A stretch of DNA of 64,000 bases. Origin: Liolophura sinensis (taxonomy: Eukaryota; Mollusca; Polyplacophora; Chitonida; Chitonidae). Each line of letters starts with the position of its first letter. The stretch's first letter is position 1. Where the stretch lies: the NCBI RefSeq assembly GCF_032854445.1, contig NC_088300.1:2046001-2110000 (forward strand), in the 5' to 3' direction. The notes under the pieces were generated by a model. It saw nothing but the letters and a program-made list of their open reading frames with translations. It was not told the origin of the DNA and made no database searches. Positions 10,301-20,964 of this stretch are shown here, in pieces. Made by a program: the position numbers and the translations under genes.

Positions 10301-13173
10301 GGTGAGCACACATGACATGTAGAGGAGTGTGCAAACATCACATGTAGAGGGGTGTACACACATGACATGTAGAGGGGTGTACACACACATCCCATATAGA
10401 GGTGTACACACACATTACATGAAGAGGGGTGTGCACACATGACATGTAGAGGGGTAAACACACACATCACATGTAGAGGGGTATACACACACATCACATA
10501 TAGAGGTGTACACACACATTACATGAAGAGGGGTGTGCACACATGACATGTAGAGGAGTGTGCAAACATCACATGTAGAGGGGTGTACACACGACATGTA
10601 GAGGGGTGAGCACACGACATGTAGAGGAGTGTGCAAACATCACATGTAGAGGGGTGTACACACATGACATGTAGAGGGGTGTACACACACACCACATGAA
10701 GAGGGGTGTACACACATCACATGTAGAGGGGTGTACACACATGACATGTAGAGGAGTGTGCATATATCACATGTAGAGGAGTGTGCAAACATCACATGTA
10801 GAGGGGTGCACACACATCACACATAGAGGGGTGTACACACATGACATGTAGAGGGGCGTACACACACGCCACATGAGAGGCTGTACACACGACATGTAGA
10901 GGGGTGTACACACAACATGTAGAGGGGTGTACACAAATCACATGTAGAGGGGTGTACACACATCACATGTAGAGGGGTGTAAACATATCACACAAGTAGT
11001 AGTGTACAACATCACAAGTAGATGGGTTTACATTCACTATTACATGTAACGAGGAAATACACACATTACACACAATATGGATTTACATAACTTGTTAAAG
11101 ACGAAATCAACAGTACTTAACATGACAACTGAATATTGGGCATGAAAGTACTACATAGAGTTGGGTAATGTTCCACGCGTTGACATTTATTCCAGTGAAA
11201 TTACTCACAATTACCCAAAAGAAAATTGCAACGTCAATGCTGTGCGGTACTTGTACTTAGTACACCCATAATCAAAGAATTTAAATAAAGTACTGATCAG
11301 AGTCAACAGAAACCTGCAGATGATCATGGTTTCTTTCCGCATCAAAATGTATATAAGTGAAATATTCTTTCAAGAATACAATGTGGAACTATGCTGAAAT
11401 AAATAAATATATTTTAACTGAGTGTAGACCTATTTCTGCATGTGGATGATGTCACACTGTATATCTATATAAACATCTTCCATCAACTACTAATAACAGT
11501 ACACGATGTGTTTCAGTTTTAGTTTCATTATGGCAATGCTATGTGAAACAATAAGAGTAATTTGTTCCAAACTGACAGTACATGTACTAGAGGAGGCTTG
11601 TTTGTAAAAAGTTTCCCTTGAATTTCATCTAAAGGGTCGGCATCGTAACCTGTAAACTTTCCATAGTTGTATAGTTCCAAGGTGTTTCACTGAACACACA
11701 GTGGTCATCACCCTTGCAAAACGGTAAACCAATTTCTTCAACTCCCAGATTGAGGAAACATAATACAGTTTTATTTCCAAATTTTGTATACCCAAATTTT
11801 TCAACCTTTTCCATTTTTCAATCGCCACTTACTAATATTTTGAAACACTTTGAGAGAACTATGGAGTGTAGGGATACTTTGCACAGCCTAATGAAGCTTG
11901 CTTGTTTCATGACACAAAAAATCATTTTTGGTGTCATTTTTGTAATAATATTACACTGAAATTTTCACTGAAAAAAGCACTTTTAAGGTCAAAAAAGTTT
12001 ACAGTAACGCAATTGTGTCATTATGTATGTTGCAAATTTTACAGAGGTTGAAGAAACACACGAAGCAAGTTAAGGGAAAGTTATGACAGTTGCAAGCAAG
12101 TACACACAGAAAATGCACAGAAGATTAAAAAAAAAATAAAAAATAAAAAAAATTAAAAAAAAACTTCAGAGGCCACTTGTATCTGCAAAAAGTGAGCCAA
12201 AATGCCAATCAAAGTGCTGTGTCTTTCATATTTACAACAAGGTAAGCATTCAACCAAAATAACAATCGAGTTCATAATCTGACAGAGCAAATACAATTAC
12301 GAACCGCATATACTACCTTAAAAAAAAAACAGACAAGACTGCCACTGAAACCTACGCCTTCCTTTAAATATTTTTCGAGGAAGATTCAACAACTATATGA
12401 CATCTTTAAGGATAACTTCCCCTGTGTCAGAATCCAAGCAAGACTGCTCTATCTGTCAGGGATGACCTACATACAGCACTAAACCCATGTTAAACTGAAA
12501 AAGCACAAAAAACGGAACAAAACCCCAAATTTGCCGACTGTCCCCCTGCCATAATGTTGTAAGTAGCTAAAACTGTTTTCGCCCACGCATGAAATTACTT
12601 CAGCAGAAAGTTGAGTTTAATTAATTCAAAGTAAGCGTTTTATCCACATTTCCACTAACGGACAGTCCACGTCGAGGTCAAACCGCATCTGTTTTATTCC
12701 TATGCAAGCAAATATATCCGCTCATGCTGCAGAATGACCAGCGGCATCCTAACACTGCATAAACACACATGACGTTAGTCACATGGCTACTTGCATTTGC
12801 ATATTCAATGAACCGCCTAGCCCAAAACACTGACTTTCTCGCTCTACCTACGCCACAATTTCTAACATCCGAGGTACACTTGTGACCTGGCGTGTAGCAC
12901 ACATGGTGAGCTATTCATCCCTCCCTTACCTGGGTTAAAAACTGCCCTGAACCGTCCGTGCCTGGGGACGCTTCATCGCCAAGTCCCGCATAACCACCAC
13001 CATCTTCGTCTTCCTCCTGCAAAATGACAGGACGGCACGGTGCTCTAAAAAAGTGCGGAAATCTCCTCATCGGCAGAACAGAACATCGCGCTGTTAAGCT
13101 TAACTTAAAGACTAATAATGACAAAATTACTCACGTCACTTTCGATGTCTACATCTCTGTCCTCATCGCTCAT
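4388..13173 (-). CDS. MAX: MAX, bHLH-leucine-zipper partner of MYC (complete, five coding exons)
   Basis: Exons, in transcript order: 13135-13173 ([13 protein letters not shown]), 12930-13016 (29 codons, acidic and Gly-rich, EEDEDGGG...), 5551-5667 or 5560-5667 (basic region and helix 1), 4850-4973 (helix 2 and zipper start), 4388-4560 (zipper end and tail; TGA at 4388-4390). All junction phases agree. The basic region [14 protein letters not shown] carries the His, Glu and Arg that read CACGTG in known MAX structures. Helix 2 and the zipper read [20 protein letters not shown], then [11 protein letters not shown]. The tail has [11 protein letters not shown] and a basic end, SRRKKMKM, as in vertebrates. 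With exon 2 the product is about 176-179 residues, without it about 147-150 (human 151/160). MAX is the nuclear dimer partner of MYC, MXD and MNT proteins. Exon 2 is 87 bp with phase 0 on both sides, so it can be skipped in frame, as the vertebrate 9-residue exon can. The donor of exon 3 is duplicated. Confidence 0.96.
5464..5577 (-). repeat. 57-bp tandem duplication across the MAX exon 3 splice donor
   Basis: Two adjacent copies (5521-5577 and 5464-5520) align base by base with a 57-bp offset. Each holds the end of exon 3 (SLQGEK and SLQGDK in the minus-strand reading) followed by VSA or ISA and a GTAAGT donor. The offset is divisible by three and the frame stays open through both copies. 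The copy nearest the exon body is the likely functional one; the second would add 19 residues in the bHLH loop if used. Confidence 0.85.
8783..8819. repeat. 37-bp perfect direct repeat, copy 1
   Basis: Identical to 13071-13107 over 37 bases, with unrelated flanks. It contains the 12-bp palindrome GTTAAGCTTAAC. It lies in the large MAX intron, about 50-90 bp before the minisatellite. Confidence 0.85.
8869..11020. repeat. Minisatellite in MAX intron 2 (23/25/27-bp units with higher-order structure)
   Basis: About 85 units. The left part (to about 9930) alternates runs of a 23-bp unit (gtgtgtaaacatcacatgta + gag) with a 27-bp variant containing gggtatacacacacatcaca. The right part uses 23-25-bp units based on gggtgtacacacatgacatg. 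There a block of about 225 bp recurs at least twice (near 9,965 and 10,190). Many short ORFs arise from the repeat on the minus strand. They are not considered coding because all are repeat translations without upstream signals. Confidence 0.95.
11786..11995 (+). repeat. Diverged dispersed repeat, copy 1
   Basis: Aligns in the same orientation with 15076-15280. Both share the order ttcaacctttt, aatattt-gaaacattttg, agagaagtatgg-gtgtag, tttgcacag--taatgaagctt, catgac-caaa-aaatcatttt, and cactgaaaaag--ctttta. Gaps and substitutions are common, so the copies are old. The family is not recognised. Confidence 0.6.
13071..13107. repeat. 37-bp perfect direct repeat, copy 2
   Basis: Second copy of the 8783-8819 repeat, in MAX intron 1, between 28 bp from the exon 1 donor and 55 bp from the exon 2 acceptor. 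Confidence 0.85.
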
Positions 13174-13259
13174 ATTTGACCACCAAGTTCAACCTCTCCC
13201 CAGGCACTCATGCAAGTGACAACCTAAAATGGCGACCAAACAACGCCACGCGGTCAAAC

Positions 13260-13265
13260 CACGTG
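13260..13265. promoter_or_regulatory. Canonical E-box CACGTG upstream of MAX
   Basis: CACGTG lies 87 bp upstream of the MAX start codon, where promoter or 5' UTR is expected. It is the preferred site of MYC-MAX and MXD-MAX dimers. The sequence is exact; function as an autoregulatory site is inference. Confidence 0.4.
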
Positions 13266-13671
13266 TTTCCCCGGGAGAACAGTCACCTATGTCGTAAAAC
13301 AAATACAAATAACGACAATCAGAAGTCGTACTGTAACCTGAACCTTAATTACAGGAACCCGTTGACCCATTTTCACCAACCATGTTTTCATATAAGCAAA
13401 GCATTCGCTTGGAGAGGAGTGTTCACATATGACCAGGGTTGAGCGGACTAGTTTGGATGCACACTAAAAACACGCCGTATTTATGGAAATGATATGGAAA
13501 CATATCTTACTTAGGAAGAGAAGGAGGTTAAATTCGACAAATTAAAGAGGAATTAAACTACAAACTTTCTCCAGAGACGCGCACGGTTGATGAATGTGTT
13601 GATAGTCATTTTCATACAAGAAATTGAAATGTTCTAGTGAAAAGATTTTATCAGAGTTCATGTCATTTTTA

Positions 13672-16096
13672 GGGGAGAATGGTGCATAACGGACCCATGG
13701 TGCAAAACGGACTTTTGCTCCACAGCTTACGCGACTTGTGCTGCCATCTATATGATCATTTCTAGTGTTAGATATAGCTTTTTGTACAACATAAGCGTTG
13801 CTGTCGATGATAAATGTCGACAAATAGTTATCATAGAGGACGGACAAAATTTCGATCACTGTTGATCAATGATAAGCATGTTTTTACACCTCATAGGCCT
13901 ATTTTGTGGGTACATATAATTGCAAAGTTGTACTAGTTTTCACACCCATATCATCAGGCTCAAAAAAAGACCAAGAGGTGAACGATTGGTGAGCTACTTT
14001 TAAAGGTGTCATCGTTGAAGCAAATTAACCACTTGGGGCAAAACTGACCGCAATGGGCAGGTGCAAACCGGCACAAAGATCCGTTTTGCCCTGATCCCCG
14101 GCTCATTTTGCCCCGTTACCTCATATGCTCAATTAAATATCGTAATTTGTGCACTCTCCAGTTTATTAAAGAAAAAATACCAATTTGAAAACAACAATCA
14201 TAACAAATTAGAAAAAAATATGGGGAAACCCAATATTTATATAAACATACCTAGTAGGCCTATATATGATGTATGATATTTACAAGTACCAAGAGTGTAT
14301 CATTAATACAGTTTCAAAAGGCCTGAAATGGTAGTTTATGATGACACATTAAGCTCACAGTCATTTATATATCATTTTTCCTCATTACTATTGTAAAATT
14401 ATCCAAGCTGAAAACATGTCATGAACTATACGCCTAAATTTTGAGTATAGGCTCTACACCCACAACAAAACAACTTTTCAGGAATCTGTTAAACGTGAGA
14501 CGCAGATATTCTAATATGGCTTATATTCAACTTCTCATTCTAAAATTTAAACTCTTCCACATTCACTGCATATTGTACTGAAACAAACAGCAAAGACTTA
14601 AGTGCAATGTATTCAAGCACCGTGAAACAGTCCATCAGTTACCGCGTCTCTCTTATATTTGTGTATGACAAATTGCTTCACCACGATAGCATGCTCATAG
14701 AAACATATAATTTAATAAAAAAAATAGTACAGATAAAAGAAAACGAAGGAAATGGTACTTACATAAGTATCTGCAATATCTTCATTTAGTAAAGGAGTTT
14801 ATAATGCTCTAGGGAAGGCCCTATATTGCAATCCCTGACCTTGTTGACCACATGGTCCTTGTGTAATTCATTTACTACTGCTTATCTATAAATATATTTT
14901 ATTTGTGTTTAAGTATATATGTACTTGTACGTACTTTATTTTATTTTAGTATATTTATGAATAATTTATGAAACGAAACGAACGGAACCAGGGAGGGGCT
15001 CCTTGGGTTAGTGGGTATTGAAAATATACATTGTTTGGAAAATTGTATTCATAAGGAAATGAGCCTTAATTCTTCAACCTTTAACCACCTCTACAACCAA
15101 TATTTGGAAACATTCTGCGAGAAGTATGGCGTGTAGAGAAACAATTTGCACAGTTTTATGAAGCTTGGATCTCTCATGACCCAAACAAATCATTTTAGCT
15201 TCATTTACATAATAATTGTATGCATAAATTCCACTGAAAAAGTGCTTTAGCCGTTGGAAAGGATGATGATTTACAGTATATGAATGTTATGGGACATTTA
15301 TCGGAAATCATATTAAATTTCATATAGGGGCTTAGTATATATTTTATTTTCATTATACTTTTGCATTTATATTCGAAATTAAAGCTATATGCCTATATAC
15401 TCATTCAAAATAAAAACAATTAAAACAAAAGTTAGACATCCTTGGTTGATGTTTGTGTAATGGGCTGAACACACTTCAACTCCAGGCTGGAATGCTCTTT
15501 ATGTGTCATTCCACACACTTGCATCATTTGGTACGTGTAAATGCAGGCAACTCTGGTGAAGCTACAAGCTACATTCATTGCCTATTGAAGTCTTTCTAAT
15601 TCTTTCTAACAACTCTTTATATGTTAAAATCGTGTATGCTTTATAGTTAAAACTCATCTGCTATAATGAAATGTGAAAAAAGGGTTATTGGAAAAATTTG
15701 CATATAGAAGTGAAAAAATTGGTATTTGTGCTTGTTTCACGCTGGTATGGATGTGTAAGCTACCATCGCTGTGGTAGACATATATCCGTATCATTCCTGG
15801 CTATACACGATGTGTAAAAGAAATCGCTTGTTTGCCTTATTAAAACAAAAAGAATAAAAAGCGTAATACCGGTGCAGAGTTACGTGTAAAATGTCTTATG
15901 AGGCAAAACGGACTTTTCTCAGGTGATTGTTTCTTCACCTACTGGCGGACCTGTCGATATGTGAGATTCCTGTTTATGTTTATAATGAAAGTTTACATAC
16001 TCTACATGACGGTTTGCACACTATCCATGGAACAAACCATCATGTCTCGCACCTGAGCCGCCAAAGATAGCTAGTCCGTTATGCTCCACTCTCCCC
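13672..16096. mobile_element. 2.4-kb non-autonomous DNA transposon with terminal inverted repeats
   Basis: The left end begins GGGGAGAATGGTGCATAACG and the right end, read inward on the other strand, begins GGGGAGAGTGGAGCATAACG. The inverted repeats match at 21 of 23 positions. TA flanks both ends (13670-13671, 16097-16098), fitting a TA target-site duplication. Subterminal motifs of the type caaaacggac recur inside (13701, 14091 region in reverse, 15903). No transposase-like ORF is seen, so it would depend on a partner element. The superfamily is uncertain; TA duplications fit Tc1/mariner-like elements but also others. The interior is AT-rich and holds copy 2 of the dispersed repeat. Confidence 0.65.
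15076..15280 (+). repeat. Diverged dispersed repeat, copy 2 (inside the inverted-repeat element)
   Basis: Partner of 11786-11995; see that entry. Its position inside the 2.4-kb element suggests that 11786-11995 may be a remnant of a related element. Confidence 0.55.
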
Positions 16097-17647
16097 TATT
16101 ATTTTTTTATTTCTTTCCAATCTTCTTTCTCTTTTCAGTCATAATTGTATATCATGCTAGGTAAGGCTTGGGGGTAGAATAACTCCATGGGTAAGGCTAG
16201 CTCATGGTAGACAAGATATTGACCATCATACGGTAGCCTGCAGCTCGCAGTAATAAAAAAATAATGCTTGTGCCCCGATAGCTCCACGAGTGAAGCTGAC
16301 ATTGCATGATGTAACAATGTACATGTATACCGAGTAAGTCTGTTTATTTATTTATTTATTTATTTATTTATTAGGCTTCCAAGCACTCGCTCAGATTATT
16401 TTTCTTCTTTGACAAGTGTTTTTTTCTTTGTTTTTTGGGTGTTTTTTGTTGTTTTTTTGTTTTCGTTTTCCGAAAAAAACTGTGTGTCACAGCCGTTAAC
16501 TTTCTTTACATGTTCATTACCAAATCGCTTGGGCTACCTGCTGAGGTGTAAAACTTTACCCACCTATAACCCACTTTTCAGCAATGTTGAAGAAGTATGG
16601 AAATCTAAAAAACACGTCTCTATAGAACCACTGATCCAATTGCAGTAAAAATCGATACGGTTGTACAAGACTACTGGGGGTATCAGGATTGGAAATGTTA
16701 TGCATGTCGGTTGAGAAATAAGGAAGCTCGATATTGGTGGTTTTAGTCACGTGATGACCTATGGTTGAATTTTGGGAAACAAGATAGCAATTCGATGTAG
16801 TTTGACCTGCTGAGGGGCAAACTTGATTTTAGTTTGTTTCGTACAATGTATATATATTTTTTTTACATTGCAATTATAGCTAATTTCAAGTGACCGGACT
16901 TGGCGTTTTAATAGCCAACCTATGAAGCAGCCTTTGACGTTTTGTGCTGTTTGCGGTGTCACTTAAGGTTACCTTAATGGTGTCCATGTATAGATACATT
17001 ACCAACTTATTTAGAAAGATTACATTCTTCGTAGTCATTAGTGCATTGTAAGTACACTGTATATCACATGTATGTAGATGTGCCAAGCGCAGTAAATCGA
17101 CCTTTGAGCTGTAGGGCTCATCTAGGCCCACTTGCCATCATGCTCGCTAGGTCATCACCCGCCGCTATTCGCTTCTGCACATACATGAAAAGGCATTACT
17201 GCCGATACCAACAGATAATTGTGTCATATGATAAGCTATTATATAAAACAATCCAGAAGCTAGGGACCACGTGAAAAAAAATTCATCCTTCAAAAAAATA
17301 TTACATAGGATGCCTGTTGTCAAATCGATGTCATCGATAGTGTTACAGTCGTTGGATTTTGTGTCACATTCAGCTTTCCTGATAGTCGAGGTGTTTTTGA
17401 AGAACTCATGTGATGTTTTTTGTACAACATGACGCTAGACCTGAAGGCCGTCGACTAAAACTGACATATTTATCATACGATCATGCAGTATAAACACATG
17501 CAACACGTATTTCGTACAGAGAATTTTAGGAGGGGGTAACTCTGGGCCGCTTGTTGACACGGCTATAGACGGGGAACAGCCTTTGGCCCTGTATGGCTTC
17601 TCAACAAGTTTGGTGCAATATTACTGAAAGTGTTTTATTGAAATTGG

Positions 17648-17737
<90 letters not shown>

Positions 17738-18110
17738 TGCGTAATTTGCCTTTAATAAATATTTGAGTATATTCTTTTACACTTGATCACGCCAAGTGTT
17801 TTAATCCACCACGTCATATGTATGTAGCGTTGTATTGTTTGTGACGTGCTAGAATGAGTTCTTGTTTATTATTTTATTATATTATATTTATTATTTATTA
17901 AGTAAACTGCAATTTGAAGAGAGTGTTTAACGGTCAAAGGCGCAAGTTAATGGAGAGTGTACGGTACCGTCGACCAAATCGATGACGACACCTTCGAAGT
18001 GGTGAGCAGCAAGAGGACCATTCGTTACAACCTACCATTGTAAATAGGATGTATGGCGTACCAGTATGCCAAACTCCACATGTTGGAGTTTTACTATGAT
18101 TTCATGACTC
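16097..18110. other. Gene-free AT-rich spacer with microsatellites
   Basis: Holds a (TTTA)n tract at 16343-16372, a T-rich tract at 16400-16475, and a long (TA)n tract at 17648-17734. No exon or family motif is recognised. Short ORFs on both strands look random. Confidence 0.6.
17648..17734. repeat. (TA)n microsatellite
   Basis: An alternating TA run of about 85 bp with a single interruption (tatgta) near 17664. Slippage-prone, so the true length may differ from the assembly. Confidence 0.95.
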
Positions 18111-18119
18111 GTTTTTTAA

Positions 18120-20510
18120 CAAGGCGGGCTGGCAGTACTGCAAGATGGACACGGACTCCGCGTACATGGCCTGGTCTAACCCGGACTGGGACTCCGGGTT
18201 AAACCTGGTTAAACCTGAGCTGCAGGCGGTATACGAGGCGGAGCGGGGCAAATGGTTGCCTCGACGCGACCACTACAACTTTGATAAACGTACTCCAGGG
18301 CTCTTACGCCAAAGTCGAGTGGACTGGGGACACTATCGTCAGTTTGTTTTCGAAGGACATACTATTGCTACGGGGGAGAGTCGAACAGTAAAGACAAGCT
18401 CTCCTGCAGAGGGGTTAGCTCTCGAGGGGTTGAGAGGGACCTCTACCTTTTCGTGTTGCGCAACCACCAAAGCGCGAGTGGTGTGAACCGAGGTACTCAC
18501 ATCTGTAAAACATCTCTGGGGTGTCCGTGTAACACAAGGCGGAAGCCAGCTGGGTGTTCTTGGCCTCTGCGCCGTAAGACAACAACGTCTCCAAATAGGC
18601 ACGGTACGGGTACATGTTGGTGGAAGCGGTGATGAGTTTGTCGTTCAGGGAGACGTCGGCCTGTTGCCACAGCGAATGCAGCCACTACATGCAGTAGTCG
18701 GACCTACACTCTTGCCAGCCTCGACAACCTCTCCCTTCCCGTCGAGGATTTTCGCCTTCACGTACAACATGGTGTAGTCCAAGTAAGGGTTACCGTCCGC
18801 ATTGGTGATGAGAAATTCCACGGGCCCAACGTCGCTCAGCCTGACTGTAGCAACCTTCTCGAAGGCTGGTGTCGGCAGGGGATAAGGTCCACAAATTAAA
18901 GTCACTGCTGACCGACGGACAACGCGGCGTGGGGGAGAGCCATGGCGTTAGCTAGAAATATCCCGTGCGGAGCGGGGATTGGTGAGTCGAGGTTGGCAGG
19001 GGAGTGTACGTCTTCTGGGCCTAACGGGCAGACGAGGACGAGTGGGAACGGCGCGTCTTCTTGGTCCTGCGTGTTGGTGACGAGTGGGAGGGTTGCGTCG
19101 GACCTTCCGTTTTATAGACGTCTTTCCCACCCTGTTCAGCTTTCCCAGCATCTTACGCTGGGCGTAGCGACCGGTTTTGGCCACCAGCTAGCTGTTTCCC
19201 CCTCCAGAGCGCGTTGTTTCAAGGTCTGGCTCACCGGCACTCCCTCGTCCCACACGTCGTCCATGACTTTCATCCCGGCACGTAGCGCAGTTTTACCCAA
19301 CGCTTTTACAGCCGTCTTTAACAAGAGCTGCGCCATTTTGATGTCAAGTTCAAGTCGTAGTTGCCCGAGTTGAAGCCGAGGACGAGGAGCTGGTTGATAT
19401 AGGCGACGAATTTGTTCCGCAAAGTGTAAGACGGATTGGTGTCGTTGGGATCGATGCGCTCGTCAAACTCGTCCAGGATGTAGGAATAACGCTCGGTGAG
19501 ATAGGCGCTACTGGTCTCGCTGATGGTATTGACGTAAACCATCATCCGTTCGACGAGCGCGTGGGGATCACGCGGTAGAGATGATGCACATGGGCTGGTC
19601 GTAGTCGGGCACATTGGAGTTCACGCTGACACTCATGGGGATGTGTTGGACGTTCATTCCGTCGAGCCGCTCATCGCTTCGTCCACAGGGGCCAGGCAAG
19701 CTTCGAAGTCGTAACATGCTCGGTAAGGGAATATTCCGTCGTCACCTTCCCGGAGATAAGTATCCATGTCCGCCAACATTTCGAAAATAGTGGGTTGACT
19801 GTGGAATACACCCCCCGGGTACTTTCAGCGAACGCCGTCGGTGCACGTTTAACCGTGCCCTCGTAATTTCCATAGCCGAGTAAACGTCTTAGAACACAGT
19901 TGACTCGTGTAAGACTAGGCGTAACGCCCCATGTCCTTGATGTAGCTGAAATGCTGGTTATGCAGGTTTAACCGCATGGTGAGAGAAACATAGCGCGGTG
20001 CACTCAGTCAGGTCAGCCCGGCTCACCACGTGGTACGGCGCGTCGAGTACCCGAGCATTATTGGTCCTGGGGTAATAATAACGTAACTGCCCTGTCTTCT
20101 TGCCCCGCAGGATTTAACCGAAGCTATAATTCAAAGTGAAGGCGTTCGGATGATCCTCAAAGATCGCGTTCAGGTAATCGTCCATGATGCCCAGATCGGT
20201 CAGCCGGTATTGTACAAATATTGGATGGGTCTGCCCATGAAAACCGCCTGTCACACGTTCGGTACATAAACTGAGACCTCTCCCCCTCAACGTGCTGTGC
20301 TTGCTCATGTCGCACCCATGCGTCCCGCCTTGTAAAGCGTCTGATGTCCGACAATTAAACTCCCCCTTTGCCGAAGCCTCTCCTCCTCCTCCTTTCCTCC
20401 CCCTCCTCCATAAGCCATGATGGCAGCGTAGCATCTCTCTGGATGAACGTGGTCTGGTGTTGTCTAGGCAGGTAGGATAGGCGGAGTAAGCTTCACTCTC
20501 TTCACACATC
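18120..20510. mobile_element. Polinton (Maverick) fossil, rearranged and broken
   Basis: Parts seen: a fragment of protein-primed DNA polymerase B with the motif C signature MDTDSAYMAW on plus (about 18145-18310). On minus, a piece like the C. elegans transposon-derived protein F54H12.2, with MYPYRAYLETLLSYGAEAK and DYTMLYVKAKI (about 18390-18905). On minus, short basic core-like pieces (about 18950-19336). On minus, the N-terminal part of the polymerase with a degraded C2H2 zinc finger, HFSYIKDMGRY and the exonuclease-region motif LVLGFNSGNYDLNL (about 19340-20500). The two polymerase parts lie in opposite orientations, so the copy is internally rearranged as well as broken by many lesions (roughly ten or more). 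GC content is clearly higher than in the flanks. No terminal inverted repeats, integrase or ATPase are recognised. Likely old. Confidence 0.75.
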
Positions 20511-20550
20511 GTCTTTTTATCCCGTCAACGCGGTTTTCAACGAAATTCAG

Positions 20551-20900
20551 GCGCGGTCACCCATTGGTCAGTTTTGGTACAAATGAAGTTCAACCATTGG
20601 GCAGTTTTGGCGAGAACGAAATGGAGCTTACCCAGTGGTCAGTTTTGGCGCGAAATGGAGATGAAGGAGCTGCTCTCGCGCGTGACATCAGCTTTGGCGC
20701 GAAATGGAGCTCACCCATGGGTTAGTTTTGACGCGAAATGGAGAAGAAGGAGCTGCTCTCGTGAGTGACGTCACGCACACCCATTGGTCAGTTTTGACGC
20801 AAAAGAGCGGAAGGAGCTGCGCTCATTGGTCCGTTGGCGCGCCACACGTGACGTGTGACATCACACGCATGCGCCTCGCTCATGGGAGCGCGGACACACG
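20551..20900. promoter_or_regulatory. Promoter-like array of CCAAT-, E2F- and CRE-like sites
   Basis: About seven degenerate copies of a module with ATTGG (reverse CCAAT) followed by cagttttggcgcgaaatgg, which contains the E2F-type core TTTGGCGCGAAA. Modules start near 20563, 20596, 20634, 20690, 20716, 20782 and 20824. An exact CRE, TGACGTCA, lies at 20766-20773, and a CACGTG-like site (cacacgtgacgtg) near 20845. The block sits just upstream of the minus-strand polymerase part of the Polinton fossil, so it may be that element's old promoter. A host promoter is the alternative. Confidence 0.5.
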
Positions 20901-20964
20901 TTCACCCCCGCAATCCCACCACCGCAATACGGGACGTTTGCAACATTTACTACTATTCACGGCC

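Noticed and set aside
9840-10763. Many short Cys-rich ORFs on minus ([10 protein letters not shown]-like)
   Set aside because: Translations of the MAX-intron minisatellite; several frames are equally open.
16135-16317. Minus ORF of 60 codons near 16.2 kb
   Set aside because: No recognised motif, beside simple repeats; indistinguishable from chance.
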